A stretch of 64,000 nt of DNA from Brevundimonas vesicularis (GCF_027105095.1 NZ_CP114278.1:2542001-2606000); one strand, 5' to 3'. Counted from the stretch's first letter, positions 8,660 to 18,043 are shown. The notes: generated by a model from the sequence alone, not told the origin. Made by a program: numbers and translations.

Positions 8660-10870
8660 ATGCGTACTCTCTTCCTCCTTTCCACCGCCGCGACCGCCAT
8701 TGGGTCGGCCCTGATCGCCCAGCCCGTTCGCGCCGAAACGCCCGTCACCGTCTCGCCCGCCACTGAGGTCGATCCGGTCGTCGTCCTGGGAACCCGTTCG
8801 CGGCGCCTGGCGTCGAATGTCCCCGGCACGGTGAGCGTCATCGACGCCGAGCAGATCGAGAGCCTGCTGGCGGCGGACATCAAGGACCTGATCCGGTTCG
8901 AGCCGGGCGTCAGCGTCCCCACCTCCCCTGCGCGGTTCAGCCTGGCCCTGTCCGGCGCGGGCCGCGACGCCAACTCCGGCTTCACCATTCGCGGCATGGG
9001 CGGCGACCGGGTGCTGATCATCAACGATGGCGTGCGCCTTCCTGCGGGCTTCTCTTTCGGGGCGCAGGCGGTGGGTCGTGGCGGTTACAACGATCTGGAT
9101 CTGGTCAAGTCGGTCGAGATCCTGCGCGGCCCGGCCTCTGCGCTTTACGGCTCTGACGGCATCGCCGGCGCCGTGGCCTTCACGACCAAGGATCCGTCGG
9201 ATTTCCTGGTCGGAGATCAGACCTTCGGCGCCCGCGGACGCGTGGCCTACAACTCTGCGGACGAAGGCTGGACCGAGGGCGTGGCCTTCGCCGGTCGGTC
9301 AGGATCGCTGTCGGGCCTGTTGGCCTATACGCGTCGCGATGCGCAGGAGACGGAGAACAAAGGATCGGTCGCGGGCGTCGGCGCGACCCGTACCGAACCC
9401 AACCCGCAAGATTTCAGCTCCAACGCCTATCTCGGCAAGCTGGTGTGGGAGGTGAACCGGAACCACACGCTGCGCCTGACCTATGACCATCTGGATTCGC
9501 AGATGGACGGCGACGCGCTGAGCAGCCGTTCCGCGACTGTCCTGGCCGTCACCGCCCACGACGAGACCCAGCGCGACCGCGTCAGTACGGACTGGCGCTT
9601 CCAGGACTTCGCAGGCCTCAGCGACGGCTCGGTCTCGGTCTATTGGCAGGACGCTACGACGCGTCAGTACACCTTCGAGGATCGCGCGACCCTGGCCGAC
9701 CGCGTGCGCGACACCACCTTCGACAACACCGTCTATGGCTTCGCCGCCCAAGGCGCCCGCGTCTTCGGCGAGGGAAGCGCGGTTCAGCACCGCGTCACCT
9801 TCGGCGGCGACTGGTCGATGACGAAACAGGAAGGCCTCCGCGACGGCGTGACCCCGCCGGTGGGCGAGACCTTCCCCATCCGCGCCTTCCCCAAGACCGA
9901 GTTCCAGTTGGCCGGCCTGTTCTTGCAGGACGAGATCGAACTGCTGGATGGGGCGCTCAGCATCATTCCGGCCGTCCGCTATGACTGGTATGACCTGTCA
10001 CCCAAGGTCGACGCCCAATTCCCTGCGGCGGCTTCGGGCCAGAGCGACGATCACATCTCGCCCAAGCTGGGCGTGGTCTATTGGACCGGGGCACACCTGG
10101 GCGTCTTCGCCAACTACAGCCTGGGCTTCCGTGCGCCGTCGCCTATGCAGGTGAACAACTACTTCGAGAATCCGGTCTTCGGCTATCGCTCGATCCCGAA
10201 CCCGAACCTGTCGCCCGAGACCAGCGAGAGCTTCGAGGCCGGTTTCCGTCTGCGCGACATCGATGTGGCGGGCGGGAAGATGCGGCTGAACACCGCCGCC
10301 TTCGCCACCCACTATGACGACTTCATCGATCAGGTCGCAGTCAGCGGTACGGGCGTGCCCGGCGTCGATCCGCTGGTCTATCAGTACGTCAACCTGACCG
10401 AGGTTGACATCCGGGGCCTGGAAGCGCGCGCCGACCTGTATTGGGACAATGGCTTCAGCCTGATCGGCTCGGCCGCCTACGCCGAGGGCGAGCAGACCAC
10501 CGATGGCCGTCGAACGGCGCTGGGCAGCGTCGATCCGGTGAAGGTGGTCGCGGGCCTGAACTACGCTGCGCCGTCTGGCGCCTGGGGCGGATCGGCGACC
10601 GTCACCTGGTCGGGCAAGAAGGAGCAGATGACCTATAATCTGTCGTGTGCGAACGCCTGTTATCTGGGCGACAGCTTCACCCTGCTGGACCTGACAGCCT
10701 ATTGGAATGTGACGGAGCGGACGACGCTGCGCGCCGGAGCCTTCAACGTCTTTGACGAGACCTATGGCTGGTGGAGCGATGTGCGCGGTCTGTCCGCCAC
10801 ATCCACCGTCAAGGATGCCTACACCCAGCCAGGCCGCAACTTCGGCGTCTCCCTGACCCTGCGCCTGTAA
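8660..10870 (+). CDS. TonB-dependent hemoglobin/transferrin/lactoferrin-family receptor (heme type)
   Basis: 736 residues from the ATG; a TTG one codon upstream is less likely. A signal peptide precedes a TonB box-like segment (EVDPVVVLGTRS), the plug (NVPGTVSVIDAEQIE ... GSDGIAGAVAFTTKDP) and a 22-strand barrel. The heme-receptor motifs FRAP and NPNL are present (YSLGFRAPSPMQV and SIPNPNLSPETS). The His usually found between them is absent here. The barrel ends with a typical GVSLTLRL strand. A Fur-like box lies upstream and a DUF6607 gene 39 bases downstream, so this looks like an iron-regulated heme or iron-complex uptake pair. Confidence 0.9.
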   Translation: MRTLFLLSTAATAIGSALIAQPVRAETPVTVSPATEVDPVVVLGTRSRRLASNVPGTVSVIDAEQIESLLAADIKDLIRFEPGVSVPTSPARFSLALSGAGRDANSGFTIRGMGGDRVLIINDGVRLPAGFSFGAQAVGRGGYNDLDLVKSVEILRGPASALYGSDGIAGAVAFTTKDPSDFLVGDQTFGARGRVAYNSADEGWTEGVAFAGRSGSLSGLLAYTRRDAQETENKGSVAGVGATRTEPNPQDFSSNAYLGKLVWEVNRNHTLRLTYDHLDSQMDGDALSSRSATVLAVTAHDETQRDRVSTDWRFQDFAGLSDGSVSVYWQDATTRQYTFEDRATLADRVRDTTFDNTVYGFAAQGARVFGEGSAVQHRVTFGGDWSMTKQEGLRDGVTPPVGETFPIRAFPKTEFQLAGLFLQDEIELLDGALSIIPAVRYDWYDLSPKVDAQFPAAASGQSDDHISPKLGVVYWTGAHLGVFANYSLGFRAPSPMQVNNYFENPVFGYRSIPNPNLSPETSESFEAGFRLRDIDVAGGKMRLNTAAFATHYDDFIDQVAVSGTGVPGVDPLVYQYVNLTEVDIRGLEARADLYWDNGFSLIGSAAYAEGEQTTDGRRTALGSVDPVKVVAGLNYAAPSGAWGGSATVTWSGKKEQMTYNLSCANACYLGDSFTLLDLTAYWNVTERTTLRAGAFNVFDETYGWWSDVRGLSATSTVKDAYTQPGRNFGVSLTLRL

Positions 10871-10909
10871 GCGACCATGAAATCTCTCCCTAATTCAAGG
10901 AGCCGCCCG

Positions 10910-11887
10910 ATGCGCGCCATTCTGATCGCCGCCGCCCTGCTGACGACGACGGCTCCGGCCGCCCTGGCCCAGCAGTCGACCGCCACGACCACGGCGACGG
11001 CGACACCGGCCAACGCCTTCGAACGGGATCGCCAGTCGATCCTGGCCCAGGCTGGCCAGTACCGCGTTCACTTCAACATGCGCGAAAACGTGAGCTTCCG
11101 CGCCGATTACGACCCGCTGGAAGAGAAGCTGTCGGGCGGCAGCGAGATCGTGCGCGTCGTCTACGACAAGGGCGACCGCATCAGCCTTCAGCACATCCTG
11201 GTGATGGAGCATGAGGGCCAGGTGATAGTCATCAAACACTGGCGTCACGACTGGGTCTATCAGCCCCAGACGGTCCTGACCTATGCCGGGCCGAACCAGT
11301 GGACGCTGACGGCGGTGCCCGAGACCGAGCGCGCCGGCGCCTGGTCACAAACGGTGTGGCAGACCGACGATTCGCCTCGCTACGGCGGCGTCGGCCGCTG
11401 GACCTATGACAACGGCCTTTCGGCCTGGACCTCGAACGCCACGTGGCGGCCGCTGGCGCGTCGCGATGCGGTTCGCAATCCCGTCTATGACCGCTATCTG
11501 GGCACGAACCGTCACATCCTGACGCCGGACGGCTGGGTGCATATCCAGGACAATATGAAGATGTCGGGCAGGGCCGGCGGCGAACCCATCGCCATCGCCC
11601 AGGAAGACGTCATCAACACCTATGACCGCTCCACCAGCTATTCACCCCAAGCCGGCGACGACTACTGGACCAAAACCCAAGGTTTCTGGTCCGCCGTGCG
11701 CGACGCGTGGGACGCCGCCATCGACGCCCATAACGGCGTCCATCTGCAGGAGGCCGGAGACACGGGTTCCGTCACCGGCAGGCCGTTGATGGATTTGGCG
11801 CAACAGATCGCAGACGGCGAGACGACCGACGTGGACGCTATCGCCAAGGCCCGCGCCCTGATCGCCGAGGCCACGACGCCGCACTGA
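10910..11887 (+). CDS. DUF6607 family secreted protein
   Basis: 325 residues. I chose the ATG at 10910 because AAGGAG lies 8 bases before it and it gives a clean signal peptide (MRAILIAAALLTTTAPAALA); an upstream ATG at 10877 would add 11 polar residues. The mature protein has the HFNMRENVSF and VIKHWRHDWVYQP segments that I associate with DUF6607, a family found with outer-membrane heme/iron receptors. No catalytic motif is obvious. It likely forms an operon with the receptor; a role in releasing or binding the ligand is only inference. Confidence 0.75.
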   Translation: MRAILIAAALLTTTAPAALAQQSTATTTATATPANAFERDRQSILAQAGQYRVHFNMRENVSFRADYDPLEEKLSGGSEIVRVVYDKGDRISLQHILVMEHEGQVIVIKHWRHDWVYQPQTVLTYAGPNQWTLTAVPETERAGAWSQTVWQTDDSPRYGGVGRWTYDNGLSAWTSNATWRPLARRDAVRNPVYDRYLGTNRHILTPDGWVHIQDNMKMSGRAGGEPIAIAQEDVINTYDRSTSYSPQAGDDYWTKTQGFWSAVRDAWDAAIDAHNGVHLQEAGDTGSVTGRPLMDLAQQIADGETTDVDAIAKARALIAEATTPH

Positions 11888-11911
11888 CCATCCCCTCGCG
11901 CGGAGCGTGAG

Positions 11912-11942
11912 ACGGCGGCCGGTTCATCCGGTCGCCGTTTTG
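11912..11942 (+). terminator. Terminator after the DUF6607 gene
   Basis: An 11-bp stem with one G-T pair (ACGGCGGCCGG / CCGGTCGCCGT), a 5-base loop and then TTTTGCGTTT. It lies in the short spacer between this gene and the convergent peptidase gene and may serve both. Confidence 0.8.
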
Positions 11943-11946
11943 CGTT

Positions 11947-13380
11947 TCAGCTCAGAACCACCCGGCCGTCGATCATGCGGAAGGCCACGCCTGTGCGCTG
12001 GAACAGGCGCGCGATGACGGCGGACGGATCGGGCGCGCCCTGGTCCAGCAGCCGCTCGACATCGCCGCGCAAAGACGGGTCGCGCGATGTCCGGGTCAGG
12101 GCCGTCAGCCATTCCTCGCGGCTGAGCACGCCGTCCGGCTGGCGCAGCAGAGGCCTGAGGAAGTCGAACCAGTCGCCGCCGGTCCGCTGGCGTTGCGCGC
12201 CTTCCGCCGCCAGGGCGAAGACGGCCCCGCAGGCGTAATAGGCGCGGTGTTCGCCCCGGGCGCCGGCCTGGGCGACCGGCTGGCGGGCCAGGTTGACGCA
12301 GTCGTCCACCTCGGACTGAAGCTCGGCGCGGTGGTCGTAGTTTGCGTCCAAGGCCTTCAGGGCGCGCACAGCCATCAGGTCGGCCCCGCCCTCGGTAATC
12401 CAGGCCTCATCGGCGAAGGCGTAGCGCACCGTCTGTCCCAGCCAGAAATGCGCCCCCTCATGGCCGATGAACCAGCGCGAACGCTCCACGATTTCTGGCT
12501 GGGGCGAGGTCACGCCCCTCCCCTCGAACGACATGACGATCAGGCCCGGCAGTACGCTGCCACCCATGCTGGTCATACTTTCGGTCGGCCCGTTCCAGGC
12601 CACCATGACGATGGGCGTATCGCCGCCAGAGCCCGGCGCACCGAGGCGATCGCGGTAGTAGTGACCGACACGCGGCGCAAAGCCCCGGATTTCCTCGCCG
12701 ATCCACGGCGGCAGATTGGGGTCCATGACGGTCGACAGGCCATCCCCCGGCGTCATCGTCGCCTCGCCCAGCAGGACATAGCTGCGCTCGTCCGTCGTGG
12801 TCAGTTCGTCGCGGCGGCGCCCGTTGAACAGGACGGGTCCGTGCTCGTCCCGCCACGTCACGCGCGAGGGACCGCCATCCAGCCGGATTCGGTTCAGGTC
12901 GTCCGGCACTTGTTCAGCCGCCTGGGCCGACGGCAGGGCGAAGACATCCAGTTGTCGCGTCGGCAGCGCTACCGCGCCATTGGAGAACAGCAGGGTCGGA
13001 TACTCGGCCTCAAGATCCACCGCCTGCGGTCGAACGCGGAAGCGGACTTCGCGCGGCACGGGACCGCCGTCCGTGCTGCGGATGATGTCGTAATGGCCGC
13101 GTCGCTCCATGACGACGCCGGGCGTCTCGACCGTCCATTGGCGCGGCCGCCAGGGCTGGCGTGAGTCCTGTTCCAGCGCCGAATCCTGGAAGGCCCAGAC
13201 CGGCACGTCACGCCCGAAGCGATAGTCGATGTTCAGGTGATTGCCGTCGCGGGTCACCGTCACCTGGGGTCCGCCTTCCTCTTGAAAGGTCGCCGGCGCC
13301 GACATGGGCCCGGCGGCGCAGGCGCCGCTCATCAGGGCGAGGGCCAAAACGGCGGACGAGGTGAAGGCGTGGACGCGCAA
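11947..13380 (-). CDS. M1-like (gluzincin) metallopeptidase, predicted secreted/lipoprotein
   Basis: 477 residues. The N-terminal signal ends in SGAC at Cys21, so it may be lipid-anchored. Residues 307-330 hold HEGAH followed after exactly 18 residues by a Glu (WITEGGADLM): the HEXXH-X18-E zinc site of gluzincins such as M1 and M61 peptidases. The N-terminal half is beta-rich (VTRDGNHLNIDYRF) as in the M61-type beta domain. The short C-terminus (REEWLTALTR ... DPSLRGDVERLL) resembles the helical tail. Overall similarity to classical aminopeptidase N is low. No partner genes are evident; it faces the DUF6607 gene tail to tail. Confidence 0.78.
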   Translation of the reverse strand: MRVHAFTSSAVLALALMSGACAAGPMSAPATFQEEGGPQVTVTRDGNHLNIDYRFGRDVPVWAFQDSALEQDSRQPWRPRQWTVETPGVVMERRGHYDIIRSTDGGPVPREVRFRVRPQAVDLEAEYPTLLFSNGAVALPTRQLDVFALPSAQAAEQVPDDLNRIRLDGGPSRVTWRDEHGPVLFNGRRRDELTTTDERSYVLLGEATMTPGDGLSTVMDPNLPPWIGEEIRGFAPRVGHYYRDRLGAPGSGGDTPIVMVAWNGPTESMTSMGGSVLPGLIVMSFEGRGVTSPQPEIVERSRWFIGHEGAHFWLGQTVRYAFADEAWITEGGADLMAVRALKALDANYDHRAELQSEVDDCVNLARQPVAQAGARGEHRAYYACGAVFALAAEGAQRQRTGGDWFDFLRPLLRQPDGVLSREEWLTALTRTSRDPSLRGDVERLLDQGAPDPSAVIARLFQRTGVAFRMIDGRVVLS

Positions 13381-13452
13381 GGGCGATCTCCTGAAGGGCG
13401 GTCGGCGCGAAGCCTAGCGGTCGTCAACGCGCCGCGTCAGCTTACGGTTTCG

Positions 13453-14442
13453 TCAGGCTGAGGCCTGTTCCAAGGCGCGGCCCGCCGCCGCCAGTTCCCC
13501 GGCCATCACGGCCTTCAGTCGCTCCGGCGCCAATATCTGCACCTGCTCGCCCCAGGTGAACAGATGCCAGGCCAGCTCGCGCATGCCCGAGGCGCGGAAC
13601 CGCACGATCACGCCACCGTCCGACTGATCCTCAAACGACTGGGTCGGGTGCCAGCGCCAGCCCCTGGCCTCCGCCGCGCCCTCGGGTGCGATGCGCAGAA
13701 CGACGTCCTCGATCTCATCCTGATAGATGCCGAAGGACTGGCTGGCGAAGACGCCGAGGTCGAAATCGGCAGGCGGGACGGCCATCCCCTCCTGCGGGGC
13801 GACGTGGCTCATCCGGTCCAGACGGAAGGTCTGGATGCGGCCCGTCTCACGATCGGCGGCGACCAGATAGTTGGCCCGGCCGAACATGACGCCGCAGGGC
13901 GCCACGCTGCGCCGCCGCGGCTCGGCGCCCGGACGAGAATAGGTGAAGCCCAAGGGCTGCTGCGCCAGCACCGCCGCGCGAATGGCGGTCAGCATGGCTT
14001 CGTCGGCGGAGGGTCGCGGTCCTGCCTGGACCGCAATGGTCTCGGCCCGGACCAGCGCCTCCAGATCCGGCGCCATCCGGTTCAGCGTGGTCGACCGCAT
14101 CGCCGCCTTCAGCTTGCGCTCCAGCCCCTCCAGCGCCGTGGCGCGCGCCGGTTCGCCGGCGGCGCGCAGGGCGGTCGCGGCCTTGGCCAGTTCCAGCATT
14201 TCGGTCGCCGTCGGGGCCTGTTCGAACGCCGACAGACCGCCCCGGATGCGCCAGCGTTTGGACGGCGGGTCCGAGACCTCGTCCACCTGGGGGAACAGCA
14301 TCAAAACCGCGTCGCGCATCCGTTCGGCGGTGCGGCGGCCGACCCGCATATCGCGCGCGATCTCGTCCAGGCTCAGTCCCTCGGCGCTGGCGGCCATGCG
14401 GCGCGCCAGATCGATCACCATCGCCGCCTTGTCGTGTCTCAA
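13453..14442 (-). CDS. WYL-domain transcriptional regulator (YafY family)
   Basis: 329 residues. An N-terminal winged helix-turn-helix (about residues 1-60, LSLDEIARDMRVGRRTAERM) is followed by a helical region and a WYL domain in which the signature appears as FGRANYLVAADRETGRIQTF, then a C-terminal WCX-like extension. WYL regulators sense nucleic acid or small ligands and control stress or defence genes. It is divergent from a 79-residue gene with only a 91-base spacer, which makes autoregulation and control of that gene plausible. No defence genes are adjacent. Confidence 0.9.
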   Translation of the reverse strand: MRHDKAAMVIDLARRMAASAEGLSLDEIARDMRVGRRTAERMRDAVLMLFPQVDEVSDPPSKRWRIRGGLSAFEQAPTATEMLELAKAATALRAAGEPARATALEGLERKLKAAMRSTTLNRMAPDLEALVRAETIAVQAGPRPSADEAMLTAIRAAVLAQQPLGFTYSRPGAEPRRRSVAPCGVMFGRANYLVAADRETGRIQTFRLDRMSHVAPQEGMAVPPADFDLGVFASQSFGIYQDEIEDVVLRIAPEGAAEARGWRWHPTQSFEDQSDGGVIVRFRASGMRELAWHLFTWGEQVQILAPERLKAVMAGELAAAGRALEQASA

Positions 14443-14533
14443 CGCCTTCGCCGATGCCTACGTCCGTTTCTGACGCAACACTGCTTCATAACGACATCAT
14501 CGACAAGAGGCCCCCGCTTCAGGAGATCATCAG

Positions 14534-14773
14534 ATGGCGCATTTCCAACCCACCCCTTCGCTCGCTCATTCGGCCGTCAACGCCAGCCGTTACATCATCG
14601 TGCCGTGCGAGGCCGATGGGCCGTCCGACCTCGCCGTGATCTGGGACCGGCTGGAGGAACAGGTGGTGGACGTCATTTCGGCCGCCGCCAGCAGCCGCTA
14701 TTCGGACGAGGACATGCTGTGGGACGAAGGCCGCGCCGGCGACATGGCCCCGGAATGGCGGATGGCCGCCTGA
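14534..14773 (+). CDS. Small hypothetical protein, 79 aa
   Basis: A CAGGAG ribosome-binding site precedes the ATG. The product is soluble and acidic (YIIVPCEADGPSDLAVIWDRLEEQVVDVI ending in WRMAA in two parts), without a signal peptide or membrane segment. I do not recognise the family. It is divergent from the WYL regulator and convergent with the acyltransferase gene, from which it is separated by only two bases, so it is probably a single-gene unit possibly controlled by the WYL protein. Confidence 0.65.
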   Translation: MAHFQPTPSLAHSAVNASRYIIVPCEADGPSDLAVIWDRLEEQVVDVISAAASSRYSDEDMLWDEGRAGDMAPEWRMAA

Positions 14774-14775
14774 AC

Positions 14776-15882
14776 TCACGCCGCCTTCGGCTTGGTCCAG
14801 CGGTCAATCATGCGCTGCGCCGGCTGCTCGACCAGTCGGTGAGCCGCCACGGCGACCGCGACGATGAAGCCGAACATGGCGACGGCGAACAGGTCGTTCA
14901 GCCAGACAGAGCCGAAGTCGATGCGACGAACCGGGACCAGGTCCAGCTTCCTGGCCACGATCATCATGACAGTCAGGATGAACATGTGGACCATGTAGAT
15001 CGCGAACGACCACCGCCCCAAGGTGACCAGAGCCGGATGGTCCAGCACGCGTGACAGCGCCCCCTCCTCGCCGGCGAAGACCCAGATTAGCGCCACGAAG
15101 ATCAAGGTGACGGCCACGGTGATCGGCCCCTGAGCATAGCCGATGAACACGCAGGCCGCGACGATGGCCGCGATCTCCAACAGCGTCGCGGCGCCGCCCT
15201 TGAGCCGCGGAATGCGGGTCCAGAGCCCCTGCAGTAGGCAGCCCAGGAAGAAGCCATAGACCGCGCGTGGCACGGCGAAGTCATAGGTCGTGTTCATCCA
15301 GCGCCGCGCGTAGCTGAGCACCAGCACGCCGCCTATGATCGCCAGCACCAGCCCGATCCAGCGGAAACGCTTTGGCGCAATCAGCACCAGGCCCGCGAAG
15401 ATCAGATAGCAGGCCCATTCGGCGCTGAGCGTCCACGATGGCCCGTTCCAGGTCAGATAGGGATGCACATGCCAGGCCTGGATCAGCGCCAGATTGGTGA
15501 AGATCGCCTCGATCGACCGATCGCGCGTGAACGGAGGCGCGCTGTCGAAATGGAAGACCAGCCGCGCCAGCTCCAGCCCGATGAAGGCCGCCAGCATCAG
15601 CAGGTGCAGCGGCCAGATCCGCCCGAAGCGCCGCACCATGAACCGCCCGGCATCGCGTCCCGACTGCAGTCGGTTCGCATAGGCATGGGCGATGACGAAG
15701 CCCGACAGGACGAAGAAATAGTCAACGAACAGATAGGAATGCTGAATGAAACCCCAGTCGCGCCAATGACTTGCAACCGGCATGTGGAACATCACCACAA
15801 GGACGGCGCAGACCCCGCGCAAGGAATCCAGAGCCTCGAAACGGCGATGGGCGGCAGGAAGAAGTCCGGACAGCGTGTTCAC
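14776..15882 (-). CDS. Acyltransferase 3 family membrane protein (OafA/YrhL type)
   Basis: 368 residues with about ten hydrophobic segments. The N-terminus has the family pattern RFEALDSLRGVCAVLVVMFH, including the Arg and His needed for acyl transfer, followed by YFFVLSGFVIAHAY. These inner-membrane enzymes O-acylate cell-surface sugars or other extracytoplasmic substrates. No C-terminal SGNH domain is attached. There is no polysaccharide locus nearby, so the substrate is unknown. The last residues (LVEQPAQRMIDRW) are typical for the family. Confidence 0.92.
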   Translation of the reverse strand: MNTLSGLLPAAHRRFEALDSLRGVCAVLVVMFHMPVASHWRDWGFIQHSYLFVDYFFVLSGFVIAHAYANRLQSGRDAGRFMVRRFGRIWPLHLLMLAAFIGLELARLVFHFDSAPPFTRDRSIEAIFTNLALIQAWHVHPYLTWNGPSWTLSAEWACYLIFAGLVLIAPKRFRWIGLVLAIIGGVLVLSYARRWMNTTYDFAVPRAVYGFFLGCLLQGLWTRIPRLKGGAATLLEIAAIVAACVFIGYAQGPITVAVTLIFVALIWVFAGEEGALSRVLDHPALVTLGRWSFAIYMVHMFILTVMMIVARKLDLVPVRRIDFGSVWLNDLFAVAMFGFIVAVAVAAHRLVEQPAQRMIDRWTKPKAA

Positions 15883-15933
15883 GGACGCGTGATAGCGCCG
15901 GTCAAGGTTGCGCGATAGGGGTCTGAAGAGACT

Positions 15934-16338
15934 TCAGTCCGAGCCGGCTTTGACCGCGCGAACAGCGCGACCGCAAAGATCGCGCAGAACCGCCTGATCG
16001 ACATCTTCCAGACGCGAAATATAGAGGCACCCGACGCCGGTCTTCACCTTGCCCAAGCGGGCGATAAGCTCGGCTCGTTCAGGGAAATCGCTAGGGACAT
16101 AAATCACCAGATTGGCTTTTCGCGGCGAGAAGCTGATCAGCGGCCAGCCGCCCTTGGGGCCGCCGTCATTGCCGAACCCGACGATGGACGATCCCCAGAG
16201 CACGGCCGGTTCACCGGTGATCTCCGACATCAGTGCGGCGACGGCGTGAGCGTCAGACCGTCGGCGTGGATCGTCGATCGCGGACAAGAAGACATCGACA
16301 GAGGTGTTTGTGGGGCCGGTCTTGGGCGTGCTGGCCAT
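15934..16338 (-). CDS. DUF1801 domain protein
   Basis: 134 residues. The DUF1801 pattern is clear: a helical N-terminus (VDVFLSAIDDPRRRSDAHAV), then GEPAVLWGSSIVGFG and the FSPRKANLVIYVP strand. The family is small, cytoplasmic and of unknown biochemical function, related to the YdhG/frataxin-like fold. The start lies only three bases after the pntB stop on the same strand, so it is probably the last gene of the transhydrogenase operon. Confidence 0.85.
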   Translation of the reverse strand: MASTPKTGPTNTSVDVFLSAIDDPRRRSDAHAVAALMSEITGEPAVLWGSSIVGFGNDGGPKGGWPLISFSPRKANLVIYVPSDFPERAELIARLGKVKTGVGCLYISRLEDVDQAVLRDLCGRAVRAVKAGSD

Positions 16339-16341
16339 GGC

Positions 16342-17766
16342 TCAAAGCCCCTTCACGATCCCCTCGACCATCTTCTTGGCGTCGGCGAACAGCATCATGG
16401 TGTTGTCGCGGAAGAAGAGTTCATTCTCCACCCCGGCATAGCCCGAACCCATGCCGCGCTTGATGAAGAGGACGGTGCCGGCCTTTTCCACGTCCAGGAT
16501 GGGCATGCCGTAGATGGCGCTGGTCGGGTCGGTCTTGGCGGCGGGGTTGGTCACGTCATTCGCGCCGATGACGAAGGCGACGTCGGCGGTGGCGAACTCG
16601 GCGTTGATGTCCTCCAGCTCGAACACCTCGTCATAGGGGACATTGGCCTCGGCCAGCAGGACGTTCATGTGGCCCGGCATCCGACCGGCGACGGGGTGGA
16701 TGGCGTATTTCACCTCGACCCCCTCCTCCTTCAGCTTGTCGGCCATTTCGCGCAGGGCGTGCTGGGCCTGGGCCACCGCCATGCCGTAGCCGGGCACGAT
16801 GATGACCTTGGACGCATTCTTCATGATGAAGGCGGCGTCCTCGGCCGAGCCCTGTTTGACCGGGCGCGTCTCCTTGGCGCCGCCTGGCCCTGCCCCCGCA
16901 TCGCCGCCGCCGAAGCCGCCCAGGATGACGCTGATGAAGCTGCGGTTCATGCCCTTGCACATGATGTAGCTGAGGATCGCGCCCGACGATCCGACCAGGG
17001 CGCCGGTGATGATCAGGGCGATGTTCTCCAACGTGAAGCCCAGCGCCGCCGCCGCCCAGCCGGAATAGGAGTTCAGCATCGACACCACGACCGGCATGTC
17101 GGCGCCGCCGATGGGAATGATCAGGGTCGCGCCCAACACCAGCGCGATCAGGAAGACGCCCCAGAAGGCCCAGGTCGCCGCGCCGTTCGTTCCGATCAGG
17201 ATGCCGATCAGGAAGACCAGACCCAGCGCCAGGCCGACATTGATCAGATGCCGCGCCGGCAAGATGATCGGCGCGCCGCTCATGTTTCCATTTAGCTTGG
17301 CGAAGGCGATGACCGAACCGGTGAAGGTGATGGCCCCGATGGCGACGCCGAGGCTGAGTTCGATGATCGACAGCGTCTTGATGCCGTTTCCGTCGTCGGA
17401 CAGGATTCCAAAGGCCTCGGGCGCATAGATGGCGCCGATGGCGACCAGACAGGCGGCCATGCCGACCAGACTGTGAAAGGCCGCGACCAGCTGCGGCATG
17501 TCGGTCATGGCGACCCGCTTCGCGATCAGGGCGCCCGCTCCGCCGCCGACGATGACGCCGCCCGCGATCAGGGCCAGGGTCACGGTATCCAGCGCCCCCG
17601 TCGCGCCCAGCGTCAGCAGGGTCACGCCGATAGCCAGCGCCATGCCGACCATGCCGAAGGTGTTGCCCTGACGGCTGGTTTCCGGGCTGGACAGCCCCCG
17701 CAGCGACAGAATGAACAGGACGCCCGAAACCAGATAGGCCAGTGCGGCCAGCGATGCGTTCATCAC
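16342..17766 (-). CDS. pntB: NAD(P) transhydrogenase subunit beta
   Basis: 474 residues. The N-terminal half carries about nine transmembrane helices (domain II), the C-terminal part is the NADP(H)-binding domain III with VIIVPGYGMAVAQAQHALREM and the GRMPGHMNVLLAEANVPYD, GANDVTNPAA and KRGMGSGYAGVENELF motifs. With PntA it couples proton entry to hydride transfer from NADH to NADP+. It is the fourth gene of an operon with pntAa, pntAb and an 88-residue membrane protein. Confidence 0.97.
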   Translation of the reverse strand: MMNASLAALAYLVSGVLFILSLRGLSSPETSRQGNTFGMVGMALAIGVTLLTLGATGALDTVTLALIAGGVIVGGGAGALIAKRVAMTDMPQLVAAFHSLVGMAACLVAIGAIYAPEAFGILSDDGNGIKTLSIIELSLGVAIGAITFTGSVIAFAKLNGNMSGAPIILPARHLINVGLALGLVFLIGILIGTNGAATWAFWGVFLIALVLGATLIIPIGGADMPVVVSMLNSYSGWAAAALGFTLENIALIITGALVGSSGAILSYIMCKGMNRSFISVILGGFGGGDAGAGPGGAKETRPVKQGSAEDAAFIMKNASKVIIVPGYGMAVAQAQHALREMADKLKEEGVEVKYAIHPVAGRMPGHMNVLLAEANVPYDEVFELEDINAEFATADVAFVIGANDVTNPAAKTDPTSAIYGMPILDVEKAGTVLFIKRGMGSGYAGVENELFFRDNTMMLFADAKKMVEGIVKGL

Positions 17767-17776
17767 GCCCCTCCCC

Positions 17777-18043
17777 TCAAGACGTGCGGGCCAGCCGCCA
17801 CAGGGCGGCGGCGATGAACAGCGGGCCGATGAAGAACAGGGCCCATTCGAAGACGCCCAGCGGCCGGTCCTGCGTCACGACGCGAACCAGAATGGCCGAA
17901 AAGACAAGGGCGATGCCGCAGTCGTGCAGCCGCTGGCGCTTGATCGGGATTTTCGTCCCGAACCAGCCGTACAGCCAAAGGCCGAAACCAATGCCGGTCG
18001 CGACCCAGGATCCGGTGACGGCGATCTGCGCGGCGTCCGTCAC
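17777..18043 (-). CDS. Small membrane protein inside the pnt operon
   Basis: 88 residues from a GTG that overlaps the pntAb stop (GTGA), so it is translationally coupled. Three hydrophobic segments are visible (VATGIGFGLWLYGWFG, CGIALVFSAILVRVV, FEWALFFIGPLFIAAALW). I do not know a named family. Position between pntAb and pntB suggests either a small accessory subunit of the transhydrogenase or a passenger; transhydrogenases characterised elsewhere do not need it. Confidence 0.75.
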   Translation of the reverse strand: MTDAAQIAVTGSWVATGIGFGLWLYGWFGTKIPIKRQRLHDCGIALVFSAILVRVVTQDRPLGVFEWALFFIGPLFIAAALWRLARTS

